The notes: generated by a model from the letters alone, not told the origin. 64,000 nucleotides of DNA from UBA4744 sp963718995 (GCA_963718995.1 CAVRAP010000019.1:1-64000), one strand, 5' to 3'; shown: positions 16,713-26,387, counted from the stretch's first letter. Made by a program: numbers and translations.

Positions 16713-17057
16713 ATGGAAACCAGTTTCCAGGTCATGTTCCTGGTGACGGTCGTTGCAGTGTCGACCGTTTTCGCCTTCTATCTGGACATACGGCGCCAAG
16801 CCGAGTTCGGCCGGTTTGTCGAATGGCTGAAGACCGAGAGGAAGGCCGACTGGCAAGCCCTGACCCGTTCGGACCGGTTCCTGACCATCAGAGCGGTTGA
16901 GATATTGCGGCGCGGCACTTTGGCCGACGACCTGGAGTTCGACATCGGCTATCAGCGGACGAGGCCCGGCAGACGATTCGTGATCGCAATGATCGTTTCG
17001 GGAGCTGCCATCGCTCTCTTGATTCTGGGCACCACGCTCTTCGAGTGGAACTGGTAG
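16713..17057 (+). CDS. Hypothetical two-helix membrane protein
   Basis: A 114-residue protein with an N-terminal hydrophobic helix (residues 5-23), a charged central part (FVEWLKTERKADWQALTRSDR) and a C-terminal helix (about 90-110). The layout suggests a small integral membrane protein with a cytoplasmic loop. I recognise no family. There is no strong SD before ATG 16713, so the start is uncertain. The 227 bases upstream hold no other gene. Confidence 0.5.
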   Translation: METSFQVMFLVTVVAVSTVFAFYLDIRRQAEFGRFVEWLKTERKADWQALTRSDRFLTIRAVEILRRGTLADDLEFDIGYQRTRPGRRFVIAMIVSGAAIALLILGTTLFEWNW

Positions 17058-17066
17058 CCGGCCCTT

Positions 17067-17519
17067 CTAGGACCTTGTCGAGGGTTGGTTCGCTTTAAGC
17101 GCTTCGGCAAGGCCCGCGACGGCGTTCCGGCCAACGTTCTTGAGGACTCCGCCGAGAAGGGGAGCAACGAAGCGCATGACACCCCGGAAGGTCAGGTCGG
17201 CGGTGTAGGTGATGGCCGTGCCTTGCGGTACTTCTGCGAACGTGATCTCGTCGATCGCGGTGAGGGTTGACCCTTCGCCAACCAGCACGATCCGGTTGGG
17301 TGGATCGAATTCGGTGATGGTGTACACCATTGGTACCTCGCGGCTCCCGAAAGTGGCCACCACGTTGAACTGGGTGCCGATCCCGATCGGATCGGCACCG
17401 ATCCGGGCAGAGGCGGCGATTCCCGGGTCCCACTGCTCGAGGTTGTCGAAATCGGCCGTGTAGGAGAACGCCGCCTCGATGGGGGCCTTCGTGATGATCT
17501 GTTCGTGCAGCCGGGTCAT
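17067..17519 (-). CDS. SRPBCC family protein (polyketide cyclase/lipid-transport-like)
   Basis: A 150-residue START/Bet v1-like protein. MTRLHEQIITKAPIEAAFSY and the following DFDNLEQWDPG form the usual first strand and helix, and FDPPNRIVLVGEG and GTAITYTADLTFRG are later strands of the hydrophobic-cavity fold. It probably binds a hydrophobic ligand; no catalytic residue is evident. ATG 17519 was chosen because GGAGG is well placed upstream and the added 42 residues of a longer frame are Pro-rich. It lies downstream of the photolyase in the same direction. Confidence 0.8.
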   Translation of the reverse strand: MTRLHEQIITKAPIEAAFSYTADFDNLEQWDPGIAASARIGADPIGIGTQFNVVATFGSREVPMVYTITEFDPPNRIVLVGEGSTLTAIDEITFAEVPQGTAITYTADLTFRGVMRFVAPLLGGVLKNVGRNAVAGLAEALKANQPSTRS

Positions 17520-17574
17520 GGGGTTACCTCCAGGTGATGGTTCGTTAGGTATACGAGGCCCCGGGCATTTCAGA

Positions 17575-18915
17575 TCATTTGGAGTTCCGGGCCCGGGCGG
17601 CCTCGTAGGCGGCGATGGTCTCCAGCCGGGAAGCACCATGATCAACCAAAGGACCCGGGTACGTGACGCCGAGCGTTATCCCGTGTTCGGCCAACTCGAG
17701 TCCGCCTGCTTCCCACGGCGCATGGATCAGACCGGTCGGGAGTGGGGCCAATTCTGGAACAAAACGCCTGATGTACGCGCCTTCCGGGTCGAACTTGCGG
17801 CTCTGGGTGACGGGATTGAAGACCCGGAAATACGGCGCCGCGTCGGCGCCTGTGCCTGCGACCCACTGCCAATTACCTGCGTTCTGGGCCGGATCGGCGT
17901 CGAGCAGCAAATTGCGGAAATGTTGCTCGCCCCACCGCCAATCGATCAGCAGATCCTTGACGAGAAACGACGCCGTGATCATCCGCACCCGGTTGTGCAT
18001 CCACCCGGTTTCGAGCAGCTGTCGCATGCCGGCATCCACCAGCGGATAGCCGGTGTGGCCCGACTGCCACGCGGCGAACTCGTCAGGATCGTTGCGCCAT
18101 TCGATGCCGTCGTATTCCGGTCGGAGATTGGCATTCGCCATATCGGGGTATGCCATCAGCAGGTGCGCGTAGAAGTCTCGCCACGCCAGCTGACGAATGA
18201 ATGGTTCGGCCCGGCGGCCTTCCAGCAACCGCATGATGGTGCGGGGGCTGATGGTTCCGAACTTCAGGTCGACGGAAAGATACGAGGTACCCGCCACGTC
18301 TGGTCGATCCCGGGTCGCATCGTAGGATTCCACCTGGAAGTCCTGGAGACGGTCCAGGGCGCCCTGCTCGCCGGGCTCGAGGTACGGGTCCTGGGTGAGT
18401 TCCGGGATGCCTTCTCCCGGATCATTGGCGATGGCAGCGTTTCCCGGTTGCGGCCAGGGGTGCAGATCGGTAGCCGACCAGGTGCGCCAGAAGGGCGTGA
18501 ACACGCGGTACGGATCACCCTTGCCGGTGAGGATGGTTCCCGGCGGGTGAACCAGGGAGCCCCAGTAGGTGACGGTTTCGACCTTCTCGCCAACCGCCAG
18601 GTCCCGGCTGCGGGCGAACGGCGAAACGTCCTCGTTCCAATAGACGGCGGCCGCACCGGCGGCCTCGGCGGGGACGATCGCCACCGGGTCCCCGGTCAAG
18701 ACTTTCAAGCGTCCTCCCGCCTCGATCAATTGTCGATCGAGCGCCTGCAGGTTTGCTGTGAGTTGCGCCAGCCGATGGCCCTTTGCCCGCTCCCAGAGCC
18801 GGGGGTCGATCACAAACAGGGCGAGGACGGTGTCGTGGTCGGAGGTGGCCGCCGCCCATGCCGGGTTGTCGGTGAGCCGGAGATCCTTCCGAAACCACAC
18901 GAGACCCGAACTCAT
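17575..18915 (-). CDS. phr: Deoxyribodipyrimidine photolyase / cryptochrome family (class I CPD-type)
   Basis: A 446-residue two-domain flavoprotein. The N-terminal alpha/beta photolyase domain starts GLVWFRKDLRLTDNPAW. The C-terminal FAD domain has LAWRDFYAHLL, GYPLVDAGMRQLLETGWMHNR with the conserved Asp and Asn/Arg contacting FAD, DLLIDWRWGEQHF, and NWQWVAGTGADAAPYFRVFNP. These features match class I CPD photolyases, which split cyclobutane pyrimidine dimers with blue light. Length is normal. Its start overlaps the stop of the acyltransferase at 18912 (ATGA), so the two are translationally coupled. With the heliorhodopsin it suggests a sunlit habitat. Confidence 0.92.
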   Translation of the reverse strand: MSSGLVWFRKDLRLTDNPAWAAATSDHDTVLALFVIDPRLWERAKGHRLAQLTANLQALDRQLIEAGGRLKVLTGDPVAIVPAEAAGAAAVYWNEDVSPFARSRDLAVGEKVETVTYWGSLVHPPGTILTGKGDPYRVFTPFWRTWSATDLHPWPQPGNAAIANDPGEGIPELTQDPYLEPGEQGALDRLQDFQVESYDATRDRPDVAGTSYLSVDLKFGTISPRTIMRLLEGRRAEPFIRQLAWRDFYAHLLMAYPDMANANLRPEYDGIEWRNDPDEFAAWQSGHTGYPLVDAGMRQLLETGWMHNRVRMITASFLVKDLLIDWRWGEQHFRNLLLDADPAQNAGNWQWVAGTGADAAPYFRVFNPVTQSRKFDPEGAYIRRFVPELAPLPTGLIHAPWEAGGLELAEHGITLGVTYPGPLVDHGASRLETIAAYEAARARNSK

Positions 18916-19925
18916 TGAAGAGGCTCCTGGTGGTTCTGCTGCTCGATCCAGATGTCGATCCGGTCCCAGATGTCGTAGAGCCAGGTGATCTGATCGCTCC
19001 GTTCGGCCGGCAGGTCACGGCGCGGGATCCTCCAGAATTCCACCTTGACGGTCGTATTGACCATGGCGCCGGACCAGATGTCGCGCAGGTGGGCAAACCC
19101 GTCCAAACCGTGGTGGGCGAGGATGACGACATCGGCGGGGGGAGTGGCCTCGAGCAGTGCCAGGGTTCCGCCGGGGCGTGGCGGGAGGAGGTGTGTCAGA
19201 CGTTGTGCTCTGCCATAGATCGCCGGATCGCCTTGCCGCAGCTTCTCCAGGGCCCTGCTGCGTTTCTCTTCGGTGAACCGGGTGCCTTCCGGGTAGATCA
19301 ACACGCCGTCTTCCGGCCCGAGTCCCTCAGCCAGTCGGCGAATAGCCCCTAGTTCACGGTCGGTGTCGTTCGAACCGCGTTCTACGAAGTAGTTGGGCAG
19401 GCGATTGCCGGCCACATCCAGGCAGGGGTCGCTGAGCAGTTCTCGTTTGAGCACGTAACGAAGGCGAATGCCGTGAGGGGTGCTGACCAGGTTGGCCGGG
19501 AGCAGGTTGTCGACAATCGAGGTATGCCGGGCGAGCAGCAGGATCGGTCCGGGAGCCACCATCTCCCCGCCTGATACTTCGAACCGCATGCCGAAGATGC
19601 CCCGAACCGCAGCGAAGAGCGTTGCCGCCCATGCCTGCTGAATGGTGAAGGTCATGTTCAACAACGGGCTTCGCAGCTTCCCGAAGCCGGCTCCCATCCA
19701 TGCCGTGCCGAGAGCTATCAGACCACCGATTTCTGCCGTCAGGTACACGACCCCGAAGAGATACAGCCGCACTCCCATCCAGTGGCGGCGCCGGACCAGC
19801 CAGCGGACGAAGTCGGCGAGCGCAATGGCCGGAAGGAGCAGGGGAGCCAGGGCGAGCATGAGGACCAGGCCACCGGCGAAGGCGGGGACGGTCCGGAGTC
19901 GCCGGCGCAATGATCCTGAAGACAT
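18912..19925 (-). CDS. PlsC-like acyltransferase (1-acylglycerol-3-phosphate acyltransferase superfamily)
   Basis: A 337-residue membrane-bound acyltransferase. Hydrophobic segments cover about residues 13-100. The catalytic box is ARHTSIVDN (HX4D), and the phosphate-binding box is LIYPEGTRFTEEKR. A short C-terminal domain ends in EQQNHQEPLQ. It resembles the long acyltransferases of actinobacteria and is larger than the copy at 4167. The lipid substrate is not known. Coupled to the photolyase gene by a four-base overlap. Confidence 0.82.
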   Translation of the reverse strand: MSSGSLRRRLRTVPAFAGGLVLMLALAPLLLPAIALADFVRWLVRRRHWMGVRLYLFGVVYLTAEIGGLIALGTAWMGAGFGKLRSPLLNMTFTIQQAWAATLFAAVRGIFGMRFEVSGGEMVAPGPILLLARHTSIVDNLLPANLVSTPHGIRLRYVLKRELLSDPCLDVAGNRLPNYFVERGSNDTDRELGAIRRLAEGLGPEDGVLIYPEGTRFTEEKRSRALEKLRQGDPAIYGRAQRLTHLLPPRPGGTLALLEATPPADVVILAHHGLDGFAHLRDIWSGAMVNTTVKVEFWRIPRRDLPAERSDQITWLYDIWDRIDIWIEQQNHQEPLQ

Positions 19926-20056
19926 GGGTTCTTTCTAGCGCACCTCGAAGCTTCGGGAGCGGCGCCATACTGTCTACGGAGCCGGATGCTGTCCGGATGG
20001 CGCGCAAGGTCGACTCCCGATAACGTGGCCGGTAGCCGACCGAAACGACGTGCATC

Positions 20057-20715
20057 ATGTTCAAGGGGCCCGAACACCTGGAGCTGCCGGAAGGCGGGGG
20101 TCCACTGGTCATCGGGGTGGCGGGCGGTTCGGGATCGGGCAAAACCACCATCTCGAGTGCGATCGTCGATCAAATCGGGCGGGACCAGGTTGCGTTCATC
20201 GAGCATGACGCCTACTACCGCGAGTACGGATCCCTTCCACTCGAGGAACGGGCCAAGGTCAACTTCGATCATCCCGATTCCCTGGAAACCGAACTGTTGA
20301 TAGAGCATCTGCGGACGTTGATCGCCGGCCAGCCCATCGAGAAACCGGTCTACGACTTCACTACCCATTCCCGGCTCGCTCAAACGGTCACCGTCGAGCC
20401 GAAACCGACCATCGTGGTCGACGGCATCCTCGTGTTCACCGAGAAGGAGCTCCGCCGGATCTGATGGACCTCAAGATCTACGTGGACACCGACTCCGACC
20501 TGCGGATCCTCCGGCGTCTGCAGCGCGACATCGAAGAGCGGCAGCGCACCGTCGATTCGGTGATAACCCAGTACTTGTCCACCGTCCGGCCCATGCATCT
20601 GCAGTTCGTCGAGCCGAGCAAGCGCTACGCCGACATCATCATTCCCGAGGGCTACAACCGGCGCGCCGTGGCAACGGTCATGGCGATGGTCCGCGAGTAC
20701 CTCCGACAGGGTTGA
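20057..20715 (+). CDS. udk: Uridine kinase (frame interrupted once)
   Basis: Two abutting frames, 20057-20464 and 20464-20715, together make a complete uridine kinase. The first has the P-loop GGSGSGKTT, EHDAYYREYG, VYDFTTHSR and VDGILVF. The second starts MDLKIYVDTDSDLRILRR and contains the conserved RPMHLQFVEPSKRYADIIIPEG. The split falls at CTGATGG, where one missing base would restore the usual Leu-Met-Asp-Leu-Lys junction. A one-base overlap (TGATG) would also allow coupled translation of two pieces. Indel error is the simplest reading. The enzyme phosphorylates uridine and cytidine for nucleotide salvage. Confidence 0.85.
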
Positions 20716-20752
20716 GTCCCGACGCCTCGAGCCATCTCCATATACTGCACCC

Positions 20753-21577
20753 ATGCATTCAACGGTCGCAGTGCTCGGCGTAGGGGCAATGGGCGAAGCC
20801 CTGGTTTCCGGACTCCTCCGGGCCGGATGGGAGCCGGGCGAGATCTCGATGGCGGTGCGACGCGAAGAGCGCAGGCGCGAACTCGTCGAGCGGACCGGAT
20901 GTGCCGTCTACCTCAATCCAGTCGATGCTTTGGAGGGCAAGGAAGTGGTCGTCGTCGCCGTCAAGCCGCGCGACGTGCCCCCGTTGCTCTCCCAGATACA
21001 GGGCCGGTACCGACCCGGACAGATCATTCTCTCGCTCGCGGCCGGGGTACCCACGCGACTCTACGAAGCGACGCTCGGTGAGGCACCCGTGGTGCGAGCC
21101 ATGCCGAATACGCCGGCGCTGGTTGATGAGGGAATCGCCGGTCTGTCCGCAGGTCGGTTTGCCGGAGAAGAGGCTCTTTCTCGAACCGAGTTATTGCTAT
21201 CGGCGGTCGGCCAGGTTGTGCGGATGGAGGAGAGCCTGCTCGATGCAGTGACCGCCGTCTCGGGTACCGGGCCTGCCTATGCGTTCCTCCTGGCGGAGGC
21301 CTTGACCGAAGCAGCCGTTCGCGAGGGCCTGCCCCGGCAGATCGCCGAGAAGCTGGTGCATCAGACCATCAAGGGGGCGGGCGCGCTTCTCGTCGAGACG
21401 GGCTTGAGCCCTTTTGAGCTCAGAGCGCAGGTCACCTCGCCGGGGGGCACCACGGCCGCGGCCGTGCATGTGCTCGAGGAACGCGGGTTTCGCGCCCTGG
21501 TCGAGGATGCGGTTCGGGCGGCCGGGGAGCGATCGCGAGAAATGGGAGCCAGTGCTGAAGAGAACGGAGACCGTTAG
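20753..21577 (+). CDS. proC: Pyrroline-5-carboxylate reductase
   Basis: A 274-residue ProC. The N-terminal Rossmann motif is VLGVGAMGEALVSGLL; VVRAMPNTPALVDEG and SGTGPAYAFLLAEAL followed by VTSPGGTTAAAVHVLEERG form the C-terminal signature. It reduces pyrroline-5-carboxylate to proline with NAD(P)H. The next gene, proline dehydrogenase, overlaps its stop by one base, so the cell couples expression of the biosynthetic reductase and the catabolic oxidase, or uses the pair as a proline/P5C redox cycle. Confidence 0.95.
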   Translation: MHSTVAVLGVGAMGEALVSGLLRAGWEPGEISMAVRREERRRELVERTGCAVYLNPVDALEGKEVVVVAVKPRDVPPLLSQIQGRYRPGQIILSLAAGVPTRLYEATLGEAPVVRAMPNTPALVDEGIAGLSAGRFAGEEALSRTELLLSAVGQVVRMEESLLDAVTAVSGTGPAYAFLLAEALTEAAVREGLPRQIAEKLVHQTIKGAGALLVETGLSPFELRAQVTSPGGTTAAAVHVLEERGFRALVEDAVRAAGERSREMGASAEENGDR

Positions 21578-22500
21578 TGCCTGATGTGTCGTCCCTCTAC
21601 CGCCGGGGCATGCTGGGAATCACCGAAAGGACCTGGGTCAATCGCCTGTTCACCGAACATCCGGTCGGCCGCCGGCTCGCCACGCGGTTCGTCGCAGGAG
21701 AGAGCCTGGATGACGCCGTATCCGTGGCGCAGACTCTGAACCGGCAAGGTATCTCGGTCTCGATGGATCATCTGGGCGAACACGTACACGACGCCGGATC
21801 GGCGGAAGCCGCCCTTCTGGACTACATGGCCTGTCTCGACCGTATTGAGTCAGAACAGCTCGACGCGAATGTGTCGGTGAAGCTGACCCAGCTCGGTTTG
21901 GCCGTCGATCCATCGATCGCCTCCAGCGCCCTCGAGACGCTGGCGAAGCGGGCGGCAGAGGTGGGAACCACCGTGACGGTTGACATGGAGGAATCAACCT
22001 GGACTGAGGCAACGATCGAGTTGTACGAAGGTCTCCAGCAACGTTTTGGCAACCTGGGCATCGCCGTTCAGGCCTACCTGCACCGGACCGCCGACGATCT
22101 CCTGAGGATCATGCCGTTGGGCGGGCACATCCGTCTCTGCAAGGGTGCCTATGTCGAACCTGCCGATGTCGCCGTCCAGGAGAAGGCACAGGTCGATGCC
22201 CGGTTTCGCCACCTGCTGGCGATGCTGATGGCCGAGCCCGCCACCTATCCCGCCATCGCCACCCATGACGACGCCCTGATCAAGGACACCTACACCCATG
22301 CGGGAGTTCGCCAAGAGCCGTTCGAGTTTCAGATGCTGTACGGGGTCCGAGCAGCTCTGCAGGAGGAGATCGTCCAGCGGGGCCACCGGCTTCGGGTCTA
22401 CGTCCCTTACGGGTCCCAGTGGTATCCCTATCTCACCCGACGGATGGCCGAGCGGCCCGCCAACCTGGCCCTGTTCCTCCGAGCAGTGGTGGGGAAGTAG
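21577..22500 (+). CDS. Proline dehydrogenase
   Basis: A 307-residue monofunctional proline dehydrogenase (PutB/PRODH type). It starts at GTG 21577, overlapping the proC stop. Conserved elements are SMDHLGEHV, VSVKLTQLGL with the active-site Lys, DMEES near the FAD site, LCKGAY, ATHDD, FQMLYGVR and the C-terminal YVPYGSQWYPYLTRRMAERP. It is a flavin-dependent TIM-barrel enzyme that oxidises proline to P5C and passes electrons to the quinone pool. The P5C dehydrogenase is not in this window. Confidence 0.93.
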   Translation: MPDVSSLYRRGMLGITERTWVNRLFTEHPVGRRLATRFVAGESLDDAVSVAQTLNRQGISVSMDHLGEHVHDAGSAEAALLDYMACLDRIESEQLDANVSVKLTQLGLAVDPSIASSALETLAKRAAEVGTTVTVDMEESTWTEATIELYEGLQQRFGNLGIAVQAYLHRTADDLLRIMPLGGHIRLCKGAYVEPADVAVQEKAQVDARFRHLLAMLMAEPATYPAIATHDDALIKDTYTHAGVRQEPFEFQMLYGVRAALQEEIVQRGHRLRVYVPYGSQWYPYLTRRMAERPANLALFLRAVVGK

Positions 22501-22519
22501 CTCGCAGCTCGACGCGTTG

Positions 22520-22561
<42 letters not shown>

Positions 22562-22581
22562 GCGAGAATGGTATGCCTTTC

Positions 22582-22641
22582 ACTGATTACTGGTTACTGA
22601 TTACTGGATGACTGACGCTGACTGGCTACTGGCTACTGGCT
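22582..22641. repeat. Tandem heptamer repeat, units ACTGATT/ACTGGTT and ACTGGCT
   Basis: Four consecutive ACTGRTT-type heptamers (22582-22609), an 11-base interruption, then three perfect ACTGGCT units (22621-22641). The last units overlap the 3' end of msrA and encode its terminal Ala-Ser-Ser-Gln and stop. Confidence 0.9.
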
Positions 22642-23266
22642 CCGTACGAGACCTGGCAGAAACCGTGGTTGCAGTAGCCGCCCGGGTTCTTGGCGAGGTA
22701 CTGCTGGTGGTAGTTCTCGGCGTAGTAGAACGTTGGGCGCTGAGTCGATCTCGGTGGTGATCGGGCCGTAGCCACGCTCGTTGAGCAGCGCCTGGTAGTG
22801 ATCGCGTGATCGCTTGGCAACATCGAGTTGCTCGTCGCTGAACGTGTAGATCGCCGACCGGTATTGGGTGCCGTGATCGTTGCCCTGGCCCATGAATTGG
22901 GTGGGGTCGTGTTGTTCCCAGAACTCCTGGAGCAATCGCTCATAGGTGACCTGCCCGGGGTCGTACACGACGAGCGCCGCTTCGGTGTGCCCGGTCCGGC
23001 CGGTGCAGAGCCTCCTCGTAGGTGGGATTGGGCGTATACCCGCCGGCATAACCAACTGCGGTTGTATGAACGCCGGGAATCTGCCAGAAGATACGTTCAG
23101 CTCCCCAGAAGCAACCCATACCGAAGATGGCCTGTTCGGTGTTTTCCGGGAACGGCGGGTGAATCGACGTGCCGTTCACGAAGTGCGGGTCCGACTTCGG
23201 CATCGACTCGCTTCGGCCCGGAAGGGCTTTCTCCGGGGAAACCATTTCAGTCTTGGATCGGAACAT
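22626..23266 (-). CDS. msrA: Peptide-methionine (S)-S-oxide reductase (frameshifted twice)
   Basis: A complete MsrA can be read across three frames. The start MFRSKTEMVSPEKALPGR at ATG 23266 has AGGAGG upstream. The active site GMGCFWGAERIFW follows, then GYAGGYTPNPTYEEA; the frame changes near 23,005 to TGHTEAALVVYDP and NDHGTQYRSAIY, and changes again near 22,745 to TFYYAENYHQQYLAKNPGGY. The enzyme reduces methionine-S-sulfoxide in proteins. No piece is missing, so two indel errors are more likely than decay. Confidence 0.85.
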
Positions 23267-23411
23267 TGCAGGAACCTCCTGACAGGGGTAACACCATCGG
23301 GGACCGGTTCGTTCCCTGAGGTCGGGACCTTCTTGGTGCTTCTCGGCTTTGCATTCTGTACGGTGTACTTCGTATTTCGTATGAATCCGGCAAGCAACCA
23401 GGAGATGCTGT

Positions 23412-23879
23412 ATGGCCGTCGATGTTGGAGAGAAGATCCCGAACTTCACGCTTGCGGACGACTCCGGCAAGCCGGTCTCTCTGAGCAGCTTTGCGGGTTC
23501 GCGGTTGATCATGTTCTTCTACCCGAAAGCGATGACGCCGGGATGCACAACCGAAGCGTGTGACTTCCGCGACAACTACGACGGTTTCCTCGAGGCGGGG
23601 TTCGCCGTTGTCGGTGTGAGCCCGGACCCTCCTGCGGCCAACGCCCGATTCAAAGAGAACGAGGGTTTGAAGTTCCCGCTCTTGTCCGACGAGGATCACT
23701 CGTTGGCCGAGCAATTGGGTGCGTGGGGGGTCAAGAAGAACTACGGCAAGGAGTACGAGGGTCTGATCCGTTCGACCTTCGTCGTCGGACCGCAGGGAAC
23801 CCTCGAGGTGGCCTACCGCAACGTTCGGGCCACCGGGCACGTGGCCCGGGTCGTGCGCGAACTTCTCGAAGTCGACTGA
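23412..23879 (+). CDS. bcp: Thioredoxin-dependent peroxiredoxin (BCP/PrxQ)
   Basis: A 155-residue peroxiredoxin of the BCP class. PKAMTPGCTTEACDFRDNY holds the peroxidatic Cys46 and the resolving Cys five residues later, the PrxQ pattern, and VVGVSPDPP and RSTFVVGPQG are the later conserved strands. It reduces H2O2 and organic peroxides using thioredoxin. It is divergent from msrA, so the two oxidative-damage genes share a 145-base promoter region and may be co-regulated. Confidence 0.92.
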   Translation: MAVDVGEKIPNFTLADDSGKPVSLSSFAGSRLIMFFYPKAMTPGCTTEACDFRDNYDGFLEAGFAVVGVSPDPPAANARFKENEGLKFPLLSDEDHSLAEQLGAWGVKKNYGKEYEGLIRSTFVVGPQGTLEVAYRNVRATGHVARVVRELLEVD

Positions 23880-23960
23880 TCTTCGCCGACCCGGTGCTCA
23901 ATTCGGACTCTTCGACCTGCTGGAATGCGTATCGTCGGGTATGAATCGAAGGAGCCCATC

Positions 23961-24155
23961 ATGGAACAAGCCCGCCGCCTCACCAGGTCGGTCGAAGACG
24001 CCCAAATTGCAGGTGTCTGCGCCGGCATCGCCAAGTACATGGGGTGGGATGTAGCACTCGTTCGAGTCGGCTACGTCCTGCTGTCGATCGCCTCGATCGG
24101 GTTTCCCGGCCTGCTGGTCTACATCATCATGTGGATCGTCGTTCCCGAGGAGTAA
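23961..24155 (+). CDS. PspC-domain protein
   Basis: A 64-residue PspC-domain protein: RRLTRSVEDAQIAGVCAGIAKYMGWD, then one hydrophobic helix and the ending YIIMWIVVPEE, the full short domain. ATG 23961 has GAAGGAG upstream. PspC proteins sit in the inner membrane and take part in phage-shock/envelope-stress responses. A PspA gene lies 1.5 kb downstream with a TPM-domain gene between, an arrangement that looks like an envelope-maintenance cluster. Confidence 0.9.
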   Translation: MEQARRLTRSVEDAQIAGVCAGIAKYMGWDVALVRVGYVLLSIASIGFPGLLVYIIMWIVVPEE

Positions 24156-24215
24156 CCCGGAGGGGAGTTGGTTGAGCCGATCTCCGGCCCCGATGCGGAC
24201 CGGTAGGCTGGTCGT

Positions 24216-25560
24216 ATGCACCGATTCACCGTTTTCTTTTTGCTTGTGCTGACCGCGCTGATGGTGCCGGCCGCACCCGCTTGGGCCGCCGATCCCGTCG
24301 ATGTTGCCGATGAGGTCGATCCACGCGGCTATTACATCGAGCCGGGCTCCGGAGTCGATTTCGAGGCCATGGAGGATCTGGTCGCCCGGGTGGCCAACTC
24401 GGAAACCAGGTTCTATTTCGTTGCGCTGGCAGACGATCCGACTGAGGGCGCCGACGAGTTCGCCGAGGGAGTACTTGCGCTCCTCGACGAGGGGGCGACG
24501 GTGGTGGTCATTTCGCCCGGAGAAATCGGTGCTCGCAGTGACGATTTCTCCAGCTCGCAACTGGATCGGGCTGCCGATGAGGCGGTAGGCGACGCCGACC
24601 GTACCTTCGAAGCGACTTCCGGGTGTTTGCCGAGTCTCTGATCGGGGTCTCGGCCGGACGACTGCGGGCAACGCAGACCAGCGGCGGTTCGTCGCGGAGG
24701 AAGCTCCGGGAGTGGCGGGAGCGGGGTCTTCATCTTTCTTGCCGTTGTGGTCGGTCTGATCGGGCTTGTGTTCTTCATGACCCGTCGGTCGGCCAAACAG
24801 GCCAGACAGGCAGCTGGTCGGCGACTCGAGGAAGCGAAGCAAGAAATCCGGGAGCAGCTCGACGTGATCGCCAACGAGATTCTCGACCTGGCCGACAAAG
24901 TGACTCTTTCTGAGCAAGACCAGGCTGAGGAGTACTTCCGGACGGCCAGCGCCACGTTCCAGACGGCTCAAGAGCAGCTGGACCAGGCAACAACGCTCGC
25001 AGAACTGGAACGTCTTTCGGACCAGTTGGACACGACCCGGTGGCAGCTCGAGGCCGCCGAAGCCGTCGTCGAAGGGCGTCCCGTCCCTCCGGAGCCGGAC
25101 GATCGTCCCAACTCGTGTTTCTTCGATCCCACCCACCGGGCCGGGGTTGAAGAAGCGAAGATCGAAACGGCCGCCGGAACCAAGACGGTGAGCGTCTGCC
25201 CGGAATGCGCCGGGAAACTGCGTCGCGGAGAACAGCCAAAACCGCGCGACATCCTGGTGGGTGGACGCCGGGTGCCTGCCCCGATGGCGCCCCGCTCCCA
25301 CGGGGGCGGCGGGTTCGATTGGATGGGGGCGGTGGCCGTGATTCTCTCCGGCATGGCGCAAGGTTCTTCCTACGACTTCGGGCGGCGGCCTCGTCGATCA
25401 TCCGGGCTCGGCGGGTTGATCTTCCCTTCCTCGAGCGGCTCGCGCCGTTCGTCGACGGGGACCCGGTCCGGCTCCGTTCGGCCGGTCGAGTTCCCGTTCG
25501 ACCCCGCGGTCGAGTGGCTCTTCATCGCGGGGAGCGGGTCGAACCCGTCGCAAGCGCTAG
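24216..25560 (+). CDS. TPM-domain membrane protein (frameshifted)
   Basis: The N-terminal piece (24216 on) has a signal peptide ending about AWAADPVD and a TPM domain (VDFEAMEDLVARVANSETRF, ATVVVISPGEIG). Frame changes near 24,630 and 24,690 lead through a Gly/Ser linker to a transmembrane helix (FLAVVVGLIGLVFFM), a coiled coil (residues EAKQEIREQLDVIANEILDL), and a Cys-pair region (CFFDPTHRAG, VCPECAGKL). A third change near 25,480 gives a Ser/Arg/Gly-rich tail ending at TAG 25560. TPM proteins are linked to membrane and envelope quality control. Its place between pspC and pspA genes fits. Frameshifts look like sequencing errors because all parts are present. Confidence 0.7.
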
Positions 25561-25652
25561 CGCCCACAGCCGCCCGTCAATCCTGGCTCAGACCTTGTCG
25601 AGAATCCGTATGATGGGGGACACACCGGGTAATCAACACTGGAGGACAGCAG

Positions 25653-26369
25653 GTGAGTTTTTTCAAGCGCGTATGGGGATACCTCAAGACGCTTTTCCGC
25701 ACCACAGCCGAACGAGCCATGGATCCCGAAATCGAGATCGAGCAGGCAATCCAGGAGGCGCGCTCTCAGGATCAAAAGCTGCGTAACCAGGCGGCAAAGA
25801 TCATTGCCCACCGCACCCAGATCGAGGCGAAGATCGAACGGGCCGCGGACGATGTCGGCGAAGCGCGGGAGATGGCCAAGCAGTCGCTCATGAAAGCGGA
25901 AAGCTCCAAGAACTCCGGCGACACGGAGGGCATGGAGAAGTGGACCAGGGCTGCACAAAGCCTGGCCATGAAACTGCAGGCGGCCGAAAACAACCTCAGT
26001 GGCTTCAAGGAGCAGTACGGGATCGCCGTAACCCAGGCCGAGAGCGCCAAAACCGCAGTCGAGCAAAACGCGATGCGTCTTCAGGAACTGGCCGCCAAGC
26101 GCATGGAACTGGTCGGTCGGCTCGAGCAGGCCAAGATGCAGGAAGCCGTCAACAAAGCGGTCGAGTCGATCGGTGCTTCGATGGAGCTCGAAACACCCAG
26201 CCTGGACAAGGTCCAGGACAAGATCGACGTGCGCCTGGCAGATGCCAAAGCCCGGGCGGAGCTGCGCGAAGCAACCCCCGAAGGCGCCGAGACGGAACTG
26301 CGCGAAGCGATCTCGGTCGCGCAAGCCGATGCCAAGCTCGACGAGCTGAAAGCCGAGCTGGGACTCTAG
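25653..26369 (+). CDS. pspA: Phage shock protein A family (PspA/IM30)
   Basis: A 238-residue PspA/IM30 protein starting at GTG 25653 with GGAGG upstream. It is almost all alpha-helical coiled coil. The N-terminal amphipathic MSFFKRVWGYLKTLFR can insert in membranes; DPEIEIEQAIQEARSQDQKL and the later NAMRLQELAAKRMELVGRLEQAK follow the family pattern. It forms ESCRT-III-like oligomers on stressed membranes. A strong terminator follows 18 bases after the stop. Confidence 0.92.
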   Translation: MSFFKRVWGYLKTLFRTTAERAMDPEIEIEQAIQEARSQDQKLRNQAAKIIAHRTQIEAKIERAADDVGEAREMAKQSLMKAESSKNSGDTEGMEKWTRAAQSLAMKLQAAENNLSGFKEQYGIAVTQAESAKTAVEQNAMRLQELAAKRMELVGRLEQAKMQEAVNKAVESIGASMELETPSLDKVQDKIDVRLADAKARAELREATPEGAETELREAISVAQADAKLDELKAELGL

Positions 26370-26387
26370 GGCACACCCATCCAACCC

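Noticed and set aside
20462..20464. UGA in uridine kinase as a recoded codon
   Set aside because: The second half is out of frame with the first, and uridine kinases have no Cys or Sec there.
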